Shown: positions 46,036 through 54,989, counted from the stretch's first letter. The stretch is DNA of 64,000 nt from Bacteroidales bacterium (GCA_029974835.1 JARKQN010000127.1:1-64000); one strand, 5' to 3'. Notes: generated by a model from the sequence alone, not told the origin. A program made the numbers and translations.

Positions 46036-46042
46036 ACTTGAA

Positions 46043-46795
46043 ATGGACAGGAAGTTAAGCAACATCGTTTTTATACCGGTGGCTGTAATTGCAGCTCTGC
46101 TGCTTCTGCCATGGATATCATACGGACAGGAACAGGCCGAAATGGTAAAGTACACTCCTGACTTCAGGTTCAGGGATGGAATTTACCTTAATTTTGATCA
46201 GGTGAAGGCAAACAGGCCCATTCCAAAGGCAAAACTGCTCACCTCCGCCGATTATAACGATAAGGATTTTTTTGACAAGGTTTTTGCGGCCGACAAAATA
46301 TACTTTTACGATGAAATGGGGGTAAGGCAGGAGGTGAAGAAAGAAGAAATATGGGGATTTGCAAGGAATGGCGTGGTTTATGTTATGATACAGGGAAATT
46401 TCAACAGGATAACCTTTGTCGGCAACATCTGCCATTTTGTTGCCGACGTCACAACTTACGAAAACAGGTATAATTATTATTCCCCTTACGGCTATTATGA
46501 TCCTTATTATTATTCCCCGTATGGTTATTACGGCGGGTATTACCCTTATGGCATGTATTCACCTTATTCCTACAGACCCTATTCCTCTGCCAGGAATGAG
46601 CTCAGGCAGTATATGATTGATACAGAGACAGGTAAGATAGTTGATTTTACCGTCGAGAATGTTAAACTTTTAATAATGAAAGATCCTGAAATATACGAGG
46701 AGTATGTGAAACTGCCCAGGAAAAAGCAAAAGGAGCTTATGTTTGTTTATGTCCGTAAGTTCAACGAAAAGAATCCTTTATATTTACCCAGATAA
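46043..46795 (+). CDS. Exported protein with Tyr/Pro/Gly-rich repeat, unknown function
   Basis: The 250-residue protein has a signal peptide (hydrophobic to SYGQ, about residue 30). An N-terminal domain (TPDFRFRDGIYLNFDQ and VRQEVKKEEIWGF) is followed by a strikingly repetitive segment at about residues 140-180 built from YYSPYGYYDPYY-like units, and then a short C-terminal helical region (RNELRQYMIDTETGKI). The N-terminal phrases resemble a small beta domain found in Bacteroidota exported proteins, but I do not recognise the family. The strong Shine-Dalgarno and good promoter box suggest solid expression. It lies 11 bp before another exported protein gene. Confidence 0.6.
   Translation: MDRKLSNIVFIPVAVIAALLLLPWISYGQEQAEMVKYTPDFRFRDGIYLNFDQVKANRPIPKAKLLTSADYNDKDFFDKVFAADKIYFYDEMGVRQEVKKEEIWGFARNGVVYVMIQGNFNRITFVGNICHFVADVTTYENRYNYYSPYGYYDPYYYSPYGYYGGYYPYGMYSPYSYRPYSSARNELRQYMIDTETGKIVDFTVENVKLLIMKDPEIYEEYVKLPRKKQKELMFVYVRKFNEKNPLYLPR
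46462..46585 (+). repeat. Tyr-Pro-Gly coding repeat (TATTATTCCCC-type units)
   Basis: TATTATTCCCC(T/G)TA(C/T)GG(C/T)TATTA occurs at about 46476-46498 and again at about 46506-46530, and shorter variants follow. The units encode YYSPYGYY. Amino-acid repeats are closer than the nucleotide repeats, so selection probably acts on the protein. Confidence 0.7.
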
Positions 46796-46806
46796 AAATT
46801 CCGCAG

Positions 46807-47661
46807 ATGAAGAAAATTATCCTTTCTGCAGTTTTCGTAACCGCAGCTCTTTCATTATTGACTGCTCAGGCCCCTTTCCCCAGTGCGGCAGAGATTAAAC
46901 AATTCATGGGATCAAAGACATGTGTCGTTCTCGAAGACGACCCTTTTTCTGCCTGGAATCCCAACATCAGGGAAGCGGTAAATTCTTTCTGGACGGTTAC
47001 CCCCTTTGAGTTCATCAGTATTGTGGAATTCAATAAAAGACGTACCGATCCGTCATATTCCTTCATAGTACTTACCCAGACACATTTTGAGAGGGATAAA
47101 ACAGGAGGCCTGTTTAATTTCATCAACCTGATACAGGGCAAAAGAGTCGCCAATCTAAGCGATAATCCTGAGATTTGTGCCGTCCCGCTTTCTTTTGCCG
47201 GGGAGGAAGACATAACCTACGGTTATAAGCTCGGAGCAATCCTCGCGTTTATGCAGAAGCATGCCAGGCTGATTTCTGAGAACCCCTCTGTAACAGGAAG
47301 AAGGTATCTGAAGTACTATAACATAAACGCCCCTGAAGTTGTTAAAAAGACAATACTTGCCAAAGCTGAGGATATGGCCCCTGAGCTGGCAACGGAGGCT
47401 GCCATAAAATCAATATACCCGTACCCGTTCCGGCTTGTTGAAGAGGAAGATATTGTGAAGGCAATAAAGGAAAAGGCGCCGGCAACACTGATTCTCCATA
47501 AGGTTGGGCCTACCGACGACCGGACCGGAAGTTTCTGCTTCAAGATACTTATTGGTACCGACGATTCTGAAATGTACTATTTCGGCCAGCACAGGATAAA
47601 CAATAATAACCCGAACGCTTTTCTTGAAGAAGATCTTAAAAGACTTGCAAGGTACAGGTGA
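46807..47661 (+). CDS. Exported protein of unknown function
   Basis: The 284-residue protein has a signal peptide (MKKIILSAVFVTAALSLLTAQ). The mature part has no motif I recognise; it contains SKTCVVLEDDPFSAWN, TPFEFISIVEFNKRR and a C-terminal DDSEMYYFGQHRINNNNP. Alternating strands and helices suggest a soluble periplasmic domain. It lies 11 bp after the tyrosine-rich protein gene, so the two are probably one transcript and may act together at the envelope. Confidence 0.6.
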   Translation: MKKIILSAVFVTAALSLLTAQAPFPSAAEIKQFMGSKTCVVLEDDPFSAWNPNIREAVNSFWTVTPFEFISIVEFNKRRTDPSYSFIVLTQTHFERDKTGGLFNFINLIQGKRVANLSDNPEICAVPLSFAGEEDITYGYKLGAILAFMQKHARLISENPSVTGRRYLKYYNINAPEVVKKTILAKAEDMAPELATEAAIKSIYPYPFRLVEEEDIVKAIKEKAPATLILHKVGPTDDRTGSFCFKILIGTDDSEMYYFGQHRINNNNPNAFLEEDLKRLARYR

Positions 47662-47709
47662 TGCATCATTTTTAACCATGCCACGTCTTTTATTTAAAAC
47701 AGGATTGTC

Positions 47710-48066
47710 ATGAAAGAAATAAGAGTATTATCGGAAAGCGAACGTACCTGGGCAATGTTCTGCCACCTTTCAGCGTACGCCGGGTTTATTGTCCCGTTCG
47801 GTGGTATACTGGGTCCGATGATCTGCTGGCTCAGCAGAAGGGATGAATCAACATGGATCAATGAGAACGGCAAGGCTGCCCTTAATTTCCAGCTTTCCGT
47901 ACTTCTCTATACAATTCTCCTGATTCCGCTATGCTTTATCATTATCGGTATTCCCCTGATGGCCGCTTTATGGATTCTTAAGGTAGTGTGTATAGCCGTG
48001 GCTTCGGTTAAGGCATCCAGGGGAGAAGAATACAGATATCCGCTCTCCATTCCTTTTATCCAGTAA
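47710..48066 (+). CDS. DUF4870/Tic20-like small membrane protein
   Basis: The 118-residue protein has three hydrophobic segments. The start ERTWAMFCHLSAYAGFI and the middle GPMICWLSRRDESTWINENGKAALNFQLS are the usual phrases of DUF4870 proteins, which span the inner membrane. The family's role is unknown. It is transcribed in the same direction as the preceding gene, with a 48-bp gap. Confidence 0.8.
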   Translation: MKEIRVLSESERTWAMFCHLSAYAGFIVPFGGILGPMICWLSRRDESTWINENGKAALNFQLSVLLYTILLIPLCFIIIGIPLMAALWILKVVCIAVASVKASRGEEYRYPLSIPFIQ

Positions 48067-48154
48067 TATCCGCCAGAGCCGCCGCCCGGCGCCAAAAATT
48101 ACAGGAGTTCCTGAATATTACCGGGGTAATATTTTACTTTATTTCCCTGCTGCG

Positions 48155-48187
48155 TTTGGTTAAGTAAAAATATTTTTCTTAACTTTC
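48155..48187 (+). promoter_or_regulatory. Promoter of the polyphosphate kinase gene
   Basis: TTTG at 48155-48158 and TAACTTTC at 48180-48187 (one mismatch to TAnnTTTG) are separated by 21 bp. The ATG follows 20 nt after the -7 box. Confidence 0.65.
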
Positions 48188-48207
48188 TGTCTCTAAAACC
48201 TTTCAAC

Positions 48208-49086
48208 ATGTCTCACAAAAACAGCAAAAAGGAAGATAAATCTTCCGGAAAGAAACAGGAAGTATTTGACAAGGATGCCCTTTATCATGACATAGAGGAT
48301 GAAAAGCACAAGAAAATGAAGAAGGACACCTACTACAAGGAGTTGCGAAAACTCGAGATTGAGCTTATTAAGCTTCAGGAGTGGGTGAAAGCCAAAAAAC
48401 TGAAGGTTGTGGTTATTTTTGAAGGGAGGGATGCCGCCGGAAAGGGTGGTGTCATTAAAACTATTGCCGGCTGTCTGAATCCACGCATATGCAGGGTGGT
48501 TGCCCTTGGCACCCCGACAGAGAAGGAGAAGACACAGTGGTATTTCCAGAGATATGTTGCAAACCTTCCTGCCGGAGGTGAAATCGTCCTTTTCGACAGA
48601 AGCTGGTACAACAGGGCAGGCGTCGAAAAGGTAATGGGATTCTGCACAAATGAGGAATATGAGGAATTTCTTCGCTCATGCCCGGAATTTGAGAAAATGC
48701 TTATCAGGTCGGGAATAATCCTGATAAAATACTGGTTCTCGGTAAGTGACCATGAACAGGAAAAGAGATTCCAGGACAGGATCAAGGACCCCACAAAAAG
48801 ATGGAAGATCAGCCCGATGGATATTGAATCGCGCGACAAATGGGTGGAGTATTCAATGGCCAAGGATAAAATGTTTGCATACACCGATACCAAGCAGTCG
48901 CCATGGTATGTCGTGGAGGGCGACGACAAGAGAAGGGCAAGGCTTAACTGCATCAGCCACCTTCTTTCTCTTATACCTTACGAAGACCTCACACCGAAAC
49001 CATTTAAACTGCCGCCGCTTAAACACGATGTAGCCTACGTAAGGCCGCCGAAAACAGACCAGACTTACGTTCCCGAAAAATACTGA
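48208..49086 (+). CDS. ppk2: Polyphosphate kinase 2, class I
   Basis: The 292-residue protein transfers phosphate between polyphosphate and nucleoside diphosphates, mostly favouring GTP or ATP formation in this class. Walker A is EGRDAAGKGG (about residues 71-80), Walker B is FDRSWYNRAGVE (about 130-141), and the lid region carries DRIKDPTKRWKIS. QWYFQRYVANLPAGGEIVLF is characteristic of one-domain class I PPK2. The lysine-rich N-terminus of about 45 residues (KNSKKEDKSSGKK) is likely flexible. It may link phosphate storage to nucleotide pools under stress. Confidence 0.93.
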   Translation: MSHKNSKKEDKSSGKKQEVFDKDALYHDIEDEKHKKMKKDTYYKELRKLEIELIKLQEWVKAKKLKVVVIFEGRDAAGKGGVIKTIAGCLNPRICRVVALGTPTEKEKTQWYFQRYVANLPAGGEIVLFDRSWYNRAGVEKVMGFCTNEEYEEFLRSCPEFEKMLIRSGIILIKYWFSVSDHEQEKRFQDRIKDPTKRWKISPMDIESRDKWVEYSMAKDKMFAYTDTKQSPWYVVEGDDKRRARLNCISHLLSLIPYEDLTPKPFKLPPLKHDVAYVRPPKTDQTYVPEKY

Positions 49087-49137
49087 ACATCCGGGCCGGA
49101 AAAACCCGGACCGGTTTCAACTTTCAATTTATATGCA

Positions 49138-49145
49138 TACTTTTG
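49138..49145 (+). promoter_or_regulatory. -7 box (TACTTTTG) for hisS
   Basis: This is an exact TAnnTTTG match 18 nt before the ATG at 49164. TTTC at 49115-49118 lies 19 bp upstream in the -33 position. Confidence 0.55.
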
Positions 49146-49163
49146 GTTTTTTATTGACCAGGC

Positions 49164-50525
49164 ATGCAGGTGAAACCTAATATTCCAAAAGGAACACGGG
49201 ACTTTCCTCCCGGTGAGATTATCCGCAGGGAGCTGATATTAAACATAATAAAGGAAACATTTACCCTCTTCGGATACCAGCCGCTCGAAACTCCGGCAAT
49301 GGAAAACCTCTCCACTCTCCTCGGTAAATACGGGGAGGAAGGCGATAAACTCCTTTTCAGAATACTGAATTCGGGCGACTTCCTCGAAAATGTTACAGAA
49401 GAAGAACTGCTCAGGCGGGATTCCTCTTCCGTCTCATCAAAAATCTGCGAAAAAGGCCTCAGGTATGACCTTACCGTGCCTTTTGCCAGATTTGTTGTTC
49501 AGCACCGGAATGAGATCACCTTCCCCTTTAAAAGATACCAGATTCAGACCGTCTGGAGGGCAGACAGGCCGCAGAAAGGAAGATACCGCGAATTTACCCA
49601 GTGCGATGTGGATGTTATCGGCAGCGACTCCCTCCTCAACGAACTTGAACTGCTGCGCGTTATCGACGAGATTTTCGCAAGACTGAAAGTGCCGGTTACA
49701 ATTAAGATAAACAACAGGAAAATACTGGCCGGTCTGGCCGGGAAAGCAGGAGCGGCTGACAGGCTTACCGATATCACCACAGCCATTGACAAACTTGAAA
49801 AAACCGGAAAGGATGCAGTTATCGCCGAACTCAGGGAGAAAGGACTAAGTGAGCAGGTTATTGACGGACTGACTCCGGTTTTTGAGATAAAGGGAGATAA
49901 TTACGAAAAGCTTACGGGACTCAGAAAAATTCTCTCCGGCTCTCATGAAGGAATGAAAGGTATCGTAGAGCTTGAAACCCTGACACGGTATCTCGATCCT
50001 GATCCTCTGCGCTGCGGGTACCAGATAGACCTTGCCCTGGCACGAGGGCTGAATTACTATACAGGGGCTATAATAGAGGTAAAAGCCGATGGCGTAAACA
50101 TTGGTAGTATCTGCGGAGGCGGCAGATATGACAATCTGACGGGCATATTCGGACTGGAGGGTGTCTCCGGCGTCGGCGTCTCATTCGGAGCCGAAAGGAT
50201 TTACGATGTGATGCTGCAGCAAGGGAGATTTGAGAATGTAAGCACGGCCCCTTGCAGGGTTTTGATTATAAATTTCGGGGCGGATGAATATGTTTACGCC
50301 CTGAAGATCCTTAAGAAACTGCACTCATCGGGCGTGAGCGCCATGATTTACCCGGGTGATGCGAAAATCGGGAAACAGATGGCCTACGCTGACTCGCTCA
50401 ATATACCATACGTTGCTCTTGCAGGTGAAGATGAAATAAAAAACGGTGAAGTAACTCTTAAAAATATGGTAACCGGTAAACAACAGCGAATCAGCCTGGA
50501 AGAGACGGGTAATCTTTTCCCTTAA
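49164..50525 (+). CDS. hisS: Histidine--tRNA ligase
   Basis: The 453-residue class II synthetase charges tRNA-His. Motif 1 lies around GTRDFPPGEIIRRELI and motif 2 is QIQTVWRADRPQKGRYREFTQ (about residues 122-142). Histidine-specific segments are YDLTVPFARFV, LARGLNYYTGAIIEV and GGGRYDNLTG. The C-terminal anticodon domain follows (CRVLIINFGADEYVYALKI). No HisZ-like shortening is seen, so this is a true synthetase. Confidence 0.96.
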   Translation: MQVKPNIPKGTRDFPPGEIIRRELILNIIKETFTLFGYQPLETPAMENLSTLLGKYGEEGDKLLFRILNSGDFLENVTEEELLRRDSSSVSSKICEKGLRYDLTVPFARFVVQHRNEITFPFKRYQIQTVWRADRPQKGRYREFTQCDVDVIGSDSLLNELELLRVIDEIFARLKVPVTIKINNRKILAGLAGKAGAADRLTDITTAIDKLEKTGKDAVIAELREKGLSEQVIDGLTPVFEIKGDNYEKLTGLRKILSGSHEGMKGIVELETLTRYLDPDPLRCGYQIDLALARGLNYYTGAIIEVKADGVNIGSICGGGRYDNLTGIFGLEGVSGVGVSFGAERIYDVMLQQGRFENVSTAPCRVLIINFGADEYVYALKILKKLHSSGVSAMIYPGDAKIGKQMAYADSLNIPYVALAGEDEIKNGEVTLKNMVTGKQQRISLEETGNLFP

Positions 50526-50541
50526 AAACCTGAGTTGAAAA

Positions 50542-51018
50542 CTAATTGTTTCTCAGCTGTCTTTGCTGCTGAATGTTATTCCTTACAGGGGCATTCTCCC
50601 TCAGTTCGTTAAGAAGCTGGAGCCGGTACTGGTTCTCGGCCTGGTACAGACGCACTACTTTAAGAGGAGACAGAACCTCCCTGAATTTCTTATGATAGGA
50701 GGCATTCAGTTCCGCCTCCTTCAGGTCGAGTTCAATAAGCCTGTCGCCGGCGCTGATCAGCTCTTTTTCCGACATGTTTAACTCGTTCTGGTTAATTTCC
50801 CGGAAAATCTTTGCCCTTTCCTGTTGCACGGCAAGCTTCATGTCCTGCAACTCATTGTAGACAGGCCAGAATCTCTGTGCCTCCTGGGTGGTCAGATTCA
50901 GCCTTTTGGTGAAGAAAGCCACCTTGTAGGCGTTAAGTCTCTCCATAGCCTGATTCTGAGCATTCAGCAGACCCCAGGAGAAAAATAAACCGATAATAAT
51001 CGTTAAACCCTTTTTCAT
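50542..51018 (-). CDS. Spy/CpxP-like periplasmic protein linked to an ECF sigma factor
   Basis: The 158-residue protein has a signal peptide (to NAQ, about residue 21) and a helical mature part resembling Spy/CpxP-type sensors, with RLNLTTQEAQRFWPVYNELQ in two pieces matching the LTxxQ-like motif seen in these proteins. The C-terminus is Asn/Gln/Arg-rich. In Bacteroidota such genes often follow an ECF sigma factor and its membrane partner, as here (51028 and 51483, same strand). It probably chaperones or senses misfolded periplasmic proteins; that is inference. Confidence 0.65.
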   Translation of the reverse strand: MKKGLTIIIGLFFSWGLLNAQNQAMERLNAYKVAFFTKRLNLTTQEAQRFWPVYNELQDMKLAVQQERAKIFREINQNELNMSEKELISAGDRLIELDLKEAELNASYHKKFREVLSPLKVVRLYQAENQYRLQLLNELRENAPVRNNIQQQRQLRNN

Positions 51019-51027
51019 AACCCTGTT

Positions 51028-51453
51028 TCAAAAATATTCATATATGTCAAGAATGTTTATATTCTGCATCTGCAGATATTCGATGATATCGCTGTTCTCA
51101 ACACCGATGAATCCTGAAGTGCTTATCCTTCCGGCAGCTTCTTCTTCAAGGGCTGACAAATCCATCCCGTAAAAAATTTCTTCTGCAGTGCCGTTATAGG
51201 AAAGATCGGTGTAAATATCCATCTTCTCCCTGCCGGGGCTGATAAGAAGAAATGTGATGCTGAGAGCGGTAATTATTGCAAGTCCGGCAGCGGCTGCCAT
51301 CCATGGTCTCAACCGGAATATCTTCTTTTCAGCCGCTTTAAAGCGTGGTTCGTTTGAGGCGGCCTGCATAATGCGCCCGGTTATCCCTTCAAAGTACCCA
51401 TCGGGCACCCTGAACGGATTCTCTTTCGGTATTTTATCAAGCTCACTCATCAT
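51028..51453 (-). CDS. Putative anti-sigma-like single-pass membrane protein
   Basis: The 141-residue protein has a cytoplasmic N-terminal part (IPKENPFRVPDGYFEG), one membrane helix (about residues 51-71) and an acidic periplasmic tail. The P-x-GYFE phrase recurs in membrane proteins next to ECF sigma genes of Bacteroidota. No classical zinc-binding anti-sigma motif is present. Its position directly downstream of the sigma gene suggests it holds that factor inactive at the membrane. Confidence 0.55.
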   Translation of the reverse strand: MMSELDKIPKENPFRVPDGYFEGITGRIMQAASNEPRFKAAEKKIFRLRPWMAAAAGLAIITALSITFLLISPGREKMDIYTDLSYNGTAEEIFYGMDLSALEEEAAGRISTSGFIGVENSDIIEYLQMQNINILDIYEYF

Positions 51454-51482
51454 TTTATTAGATAAACTTTTATAATAAAGGT

Positions 51483-52031
51483 TTAAGCACCCAACAGAAA
51501 TTCCTCGATTTTTTTTACGGCATGATGGTACGAAGCCTTTAAAGCTCCTGTTGAGGTTCCCAGCACTTTCTTCATGTCTTCGTACGACATCTCTTCATAA
51601 TAGCGGAGATTAAACACTATCCTCTGCTTTTCCGGAAGCCGGAGTATTGCATTCTGCAGCTTTTTCTGGGCCTCATCACCGTCGAACCATGTACTTCCCT
51701 CATGTGCCCCGGCAAAAACAGCCCCAAGCTCATCAAGCGAAACGGTGCTGTGTCTTTTCCGGCTGTTTATCAGTGTAATGGCTTCGTTGGTGGCTATCCT
51801 GTACAACCATGTATAGAGGGAACTTTCCCGGCGGAAACTGTCAAGGTTCTTCCATACATTTAAAAAAGTATTCTGCAGGGCGTCATCAGCATCTTCATGG
51901 AGAATTACCAGGCGTCTTATGTGCCAGTAGAGCCTCCGGCCGTAACGTTCTGCCATCATCCTGAAACCAGCTTCCGGATCGGCGTCCAGAAGGGATATAA
52001 TATCATTGTCCGTCCTCTCCTTATCTTCCAA
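51483..52031 (-). CDS. ECF-type RNA polymerase sigma factor
   Basis: The sigma-70 region 2 (YWHIRRLVILHEDADDALQNTFLNVWKN) and region 4 (LPEKQRIVFNLRYYEEMSYEDMKKVLGTSTGALKASYHHAVKKI) are clear. I use the TTG at 52031 (182 residues), which fits family length. The frame is open to another TTG at 52088, but that adds a basic N-terminus and lies upstream of a -7-like box (TACCTTTC, minus strand, 52067-52074). It heads a three-gene module with the anti-sigma-like and Spy-like genes. Confidence 0.85.
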   Translation of the reverse strand: MEDKERTDNDIISLLDADPEAGFRMMAERYGRRLYWHIRRLVILHEDADDALQNTFLNVWKNLDSFRRESSLYTWLYRIATNEAITLINSRKRHSTVSLDELGAVFAGAHEGSTWFDGDEAQKKLQNAILRLPEKQRIVFNLRYYEEMSYEDMKKVLGTSTGALKASYHHAVKKIEEFLLGA

Positions 52032-52115
52032 ACAAAGAGTAATTTGTTGTTTATGTTTTGACTTCCGAAAGGTATAAAAGTTTAACAACGATGAACTCTG
52101 CAGGAAAGTAAATTA

Positions 52116-52123
52116 TAACTTTG
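52116..52123 (+). promoter_or_regulatory. -7 box (TAACTTTG) for ychF
   Basis: This is an exact TAnnTTTG match 20 nt before the ATG at 52144, in the region shared with the divergent sigma factor. No clear -33. Confidence 0.6.
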
Positions 52124-52143
52124 TACGATCAATATTATTAACC

Positions 52144-53241
52144 ATGCCACTCCAGTGCGGAATCATAGGAATCACGAATTCAGGCAAAACGACCATTTTC
52201 AACTGCCTTTCCGGAACAAAGGTTGAAACAAGCAGCTATGCCTTCAGCGCCTCAAAATCGAATATCGGAATTATCCAGGTCCCCGACCGGAGGTTATATG
52301 AACTGGAAAAGTTCCAGAAGACTGAACGCATTGTTCATACTACTGTAGGCATTGTTGATATTCCGGGACTCGCAAGAGGATCAAACAAGGGGGAAGGCGT
52401 GGGCAACAAGTTCCTGGCCGACATCCGGAACACTGATGCCCTGATCCATGTACTGAGGTGCTTCGACGACGATAACCTGCCCCATATAGATGGCTCGGTC
52501 GACCCGGTAAGAGATATGGAAACCGTGGACCTCGAACTGCAGGTGAAAGATCTGGAGTCGGTTGAAAAAAAGATGGAAAGGCTTGAAAGAGCTGCGAAAA
52601 CAGGCGATAAGGATGCGGCGCACGGCATCGAGGTACTCAAAAGGCTGAAACATCATTTTGAAAAATTCGGCAATGCAAGAACACTCGACCTGTCGCCGGA
52701 GGAGAGAAAATATACCGACGACCTGTTCCTGCTTACAATTAAGCCTGTAATGTATGTCTGTAACGTTGACGATAAATCTGTCCTGAAAGGTAACCCTTAT
52801 GTGGAAAAGGTAAAAAAACAACTGGAAGGTACCGGAAGCGAGATCCTTATTATCGCCGGTAAGCTTGAAGCCGAAATAGCCGAACTTGAATCGCCCGAGG
52901 ACAGGACAGCGTTTCTGAAAGATGCCGGGCTGGAAGAGCCGGGAGTCGACAAACTTGTGCGATCGGCCTACAGGATGCTGAATCTCCTGACATTTTTTAC
53001 GGTGGGACCAAAGGAAATAAGGGCATGGACAATAAGGAAAGGAATGAACGCACAGCAGGCCTCAGGTGCCATACACAGCGACCTCGAAAGGGGATTTATA
53101 AGGGCGGAGGTGATGAAATATGAGGATTTTATCAGGTACGGCTCGGAACATGCATGCCGCGAGGCCGGACGATTCTTTGTTGAAGGCAAAAACTACATTG
53201 TTGAAGACGGAGATATACTTCACATCCGTTTTAACGTTTAA
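52144..53241 (+). CDS. ychF: YchF/OLA1-type ribosome-associated ATPase
   Basis: The 365-residue Obg-superfamily protein has G1 GITNSGKTT, G3 DIPGLARGSNKGEG and a coiled-coil insertion (VKDLESVEKKMERLERAAK), then a C-terminal TGS-like domain (FFTVGPKEIRAWTIRKGMNAQQASG). The G4 region reads NVDD rather than the GTPase NKxD, as expected for the ATP-preferring YchF group. It binds ribosomes and affects stress responses. Length is normal. Confidence 0.92.
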   Translation: MPLQCGIIGITNSGKTTIFNCLSGTKVETSSYAFSASKSNIGIIQVPDRRLYELEKFQKTERIVHTTVGIVDIPGLARGSNKGEGVGNKFLADIRNTDALIHVLRCFDDDNLPHIDGSVDPVRDMETVDLELQVKDLESVEKKMERLERAAKTGDKDAAHGIEVLKRLKHHFEKFGNARTLDLSPEERKYTDDLFLLTIKPVMYVCNVDDKSVLKGNPYVEKVKKQLEGTGSEILIIAGKLEAEIAELESPEDRTAFLKDAGLEEPGVDKLVRSAYRMLNLLTFFTVGPKEIRAWTIRKGMNAQQASGAIHSDLERGFIRAEVMKYEDFIRYGSEHACREAGRFFVEGKNYIVEDGDILHIRFNV

Positions 53242-53247
53242 TATATT

Positions 53248-54945
53248 GTGAGGAGGTTTATAAATAAAACCTTAATACTGCTGATCCTGACAACAGGTAT
53301 CTGCCGTTCACAGGCCGTCAGCGACGACAGCCTACGTTCGGTCATTTCAGCCAGGGGAGAGGCGGAGGTACTGATCGCCAGGCCGGGTCGTCCTGAACTG
53401 GATATCATTTCAAGACATCTCTCAATCTCATCCGTAAGGGAAGGAAGTGTATATATTACACTTACTCCTGCCACGGTGGAATGGTTCCTCGGCCTGGGCA
53501 AACCCTGGAAATTAATTCCACCTGAAGATCCGAAAGGCCTTGTTACCGCTGCCTCGGTAAAGGATGCCATGGAATGGGATACCTACCCGACCTACACCCA
53601 GTATGATTCGATAATGCGTAAGTTACAGGCAGATTACCCGCAGTTGTGCCGGCTCGACACAATAGGAACAAGTATTTACGGGAAACAGGTCCTTGTATTA
53701 AAAATATCGGATAATGTTGCCGACGATGAAGATGAACCGGAAGTATTTTACTCTTCGACAATGCATGGAGATGAGCTTGCCGGGTTTGTCCTGATGCTGA
53801 GGCTGGCCGATCATCTTCTCAGGAATTATTCTTCCGATACGAGGGTAAAGAATCTTGTCGATAACCTTGAAATATGGATCAATCCCCTTGCCAATCCCGA
53901 CGGTACATACAGGACAGGGAACATCATCTCCTCACCAACAAGGACCAATGCGGAAGGCTATGACCTGAACAGAAAATTTCCCGACCCCCTCGATCCGTCA
54001 ATAGTTCCTCCTAAGGAGAATGTGGATATGATCAGCTTTATGCGGAAGAGACGATTTGTCCTTTCGGCAAATTTTCATTCAGGATTCGAGGTGGTTAATT
54101 TCCCGTGGGACAGGTGGTTCTCAAAATACCATGCAGATCATAACTGGTTTTACGAGATAAGCAGAAGATATGCCGATACCGTGCATGCTGTTTCGGGGCT
54201 CTCTTATCTTAATGAGTATGACAGTGGTGTGGTGAGGGGTTCGGATTGGTACACTATTTACGGGGGAAGGCAGGATTTTATAACATGGGAGCTCCAGGGT
54301 AGGGAAGTGACAATTGAGCTTGATTACGTAAAACAGACACCTGCTGCCCAGCTGGAGTTGCTCTGGCAGTACAACAGGCAGTCATTTATAGGGTATCTCG
54401 AAAATGCCCTGTACGGAATCCATGGCCGGGTGCTCGACGATGCCACGTCAGAACCTGTTCCGGCCCGGGTATTTATTGACGGTCATGACAAAGACAGTTC
54501 GCACGTTTATGCCGACACAACAACCGGCAGTTTCATAAGGATGCTGTCGCCAGGAACATGGGACCTTCGGTTTTCAGCATACGGCTACAGGGATACTGTC
54601 GTTACCGGAGTACAGGTTTTGCCGCTCCGGCGGACAGACCTTACTGTATATATGAAATCTGACGGTACCAAAACCGATAGCGTCTACCCGGAAACACCTC
54701 TTCTTTTTCCTGTGCCGGCAAATGAATATGTAGAGTGCAGGCTGCCGTCAACCCTTCAGGGGCGGATAAGTGTCACTATCTACACATCTGCCGGGGCAAA
54801 AATAAAAGAAACCATCACCGGTCAGAGACCTTTGATCCTTAACGTAAGAGGGCTGGCGCCGGGTGTTTATATTGCAATCTTCCGCTCCCTGTCAACCGGT
54901 GTATCGTACAGGGCAGGGATTGTCGTGGCTGCCAATGGTTATTGA
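53248..54945 (+). CDS. Secreted M14 zinc carboxypeptidase with T9SS C-terminal signal
   Basis: A GTG start gives a 565-residue protein with a signal peptide (LILLILTTGICRS). The M14 catalytic domain (about residues 115-385) keeps the metal motif MHGDE (zinc His and Glu), the substrate-binding NPDGT and DLNRKFP, the third zinc histidine in SANFHSGFE, and the catalytic Glu in VTIELDYVKQ. A carboxypeptidase-regulatory-like sandwich follows (GIHGRVLDDATSEPVPARVFI). The final 80 residues (FPVPANEYVECRL...GLAPGVYIAIF) form a type A T9SS sorting domain, as in P. gingivalis CPG70. It should be released or surface-anchored to trim peptides. It lies 6 bp after ychF. Confidence 0.88.
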   Translation: MRRFINKTLILLILTTGICRSQAVSDDSLRSVISARGEAEVLIARPGRPELDIISRHLSISSVREGSVYITLTPATVEWFLGLGKPWKLIPPEDPKGLVTAASVKDAMEWDTYPTYTQYDSIMRKLQADYPQLCRLDTIGTSIYGKQVLVLKISDNVADDEDEPEVFYSSTMHGDELAGFVLMLRLADHLLRNYSSDTRVKNLVDNLEIWINPLANPDGTYRTGNIISSPTRTNAEGYDLNRKFPDPLDPSIVPPKENVDMISFMRKRRFVLSANFHSGFEVVNFPWDRWFSKYHADHNWFYEISRRYADTVHAVSGLSYLNEYDSGVVRGSDWYTIYGGRQDFITWELQGREVTIELDYVKQTPAAQLELLWQYNRQSFIGYLENALYGIHGRVLDDATSEPVPARVFIDGHDKDSSHVYADTTTGSFIRMLSPGTWDLRFSAYGYRDTVVTGVQVLPLRRTDLTVYMKSDGTKTDSVYPETPLLFPVPANEYVECRLPSTLQGRISVTIYTSAGAKIKETITGQRPLILNVRGLAPGVYIAIFRSLSTGVSYRAGIVVAANGY

Positions 54946-54959
54946 TTATCATTCTTCTC

Positions 54960-54989
54960 TTGGTTCTGTAATCAAAAGATTTATTTTTG
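54960..54989 (+). promoter_or_regulatory. Promoter of the alkaline-phosphatase-fold protein gene
   Basis: TTGG at 54960-54963 and TATTTTTG at 54982-54989 (exact -7 box) are separated by 18 bp. The ATG is at 55041. Confidence 0.65.

Noticed and set aside
49090-49110. Hairpin TCCGGG...CCCGGA after ppk2 as a terminator
   Set aside because: The stem is only 6 bp and no T-run follows, so it is not supported as an intrinsic terminator.
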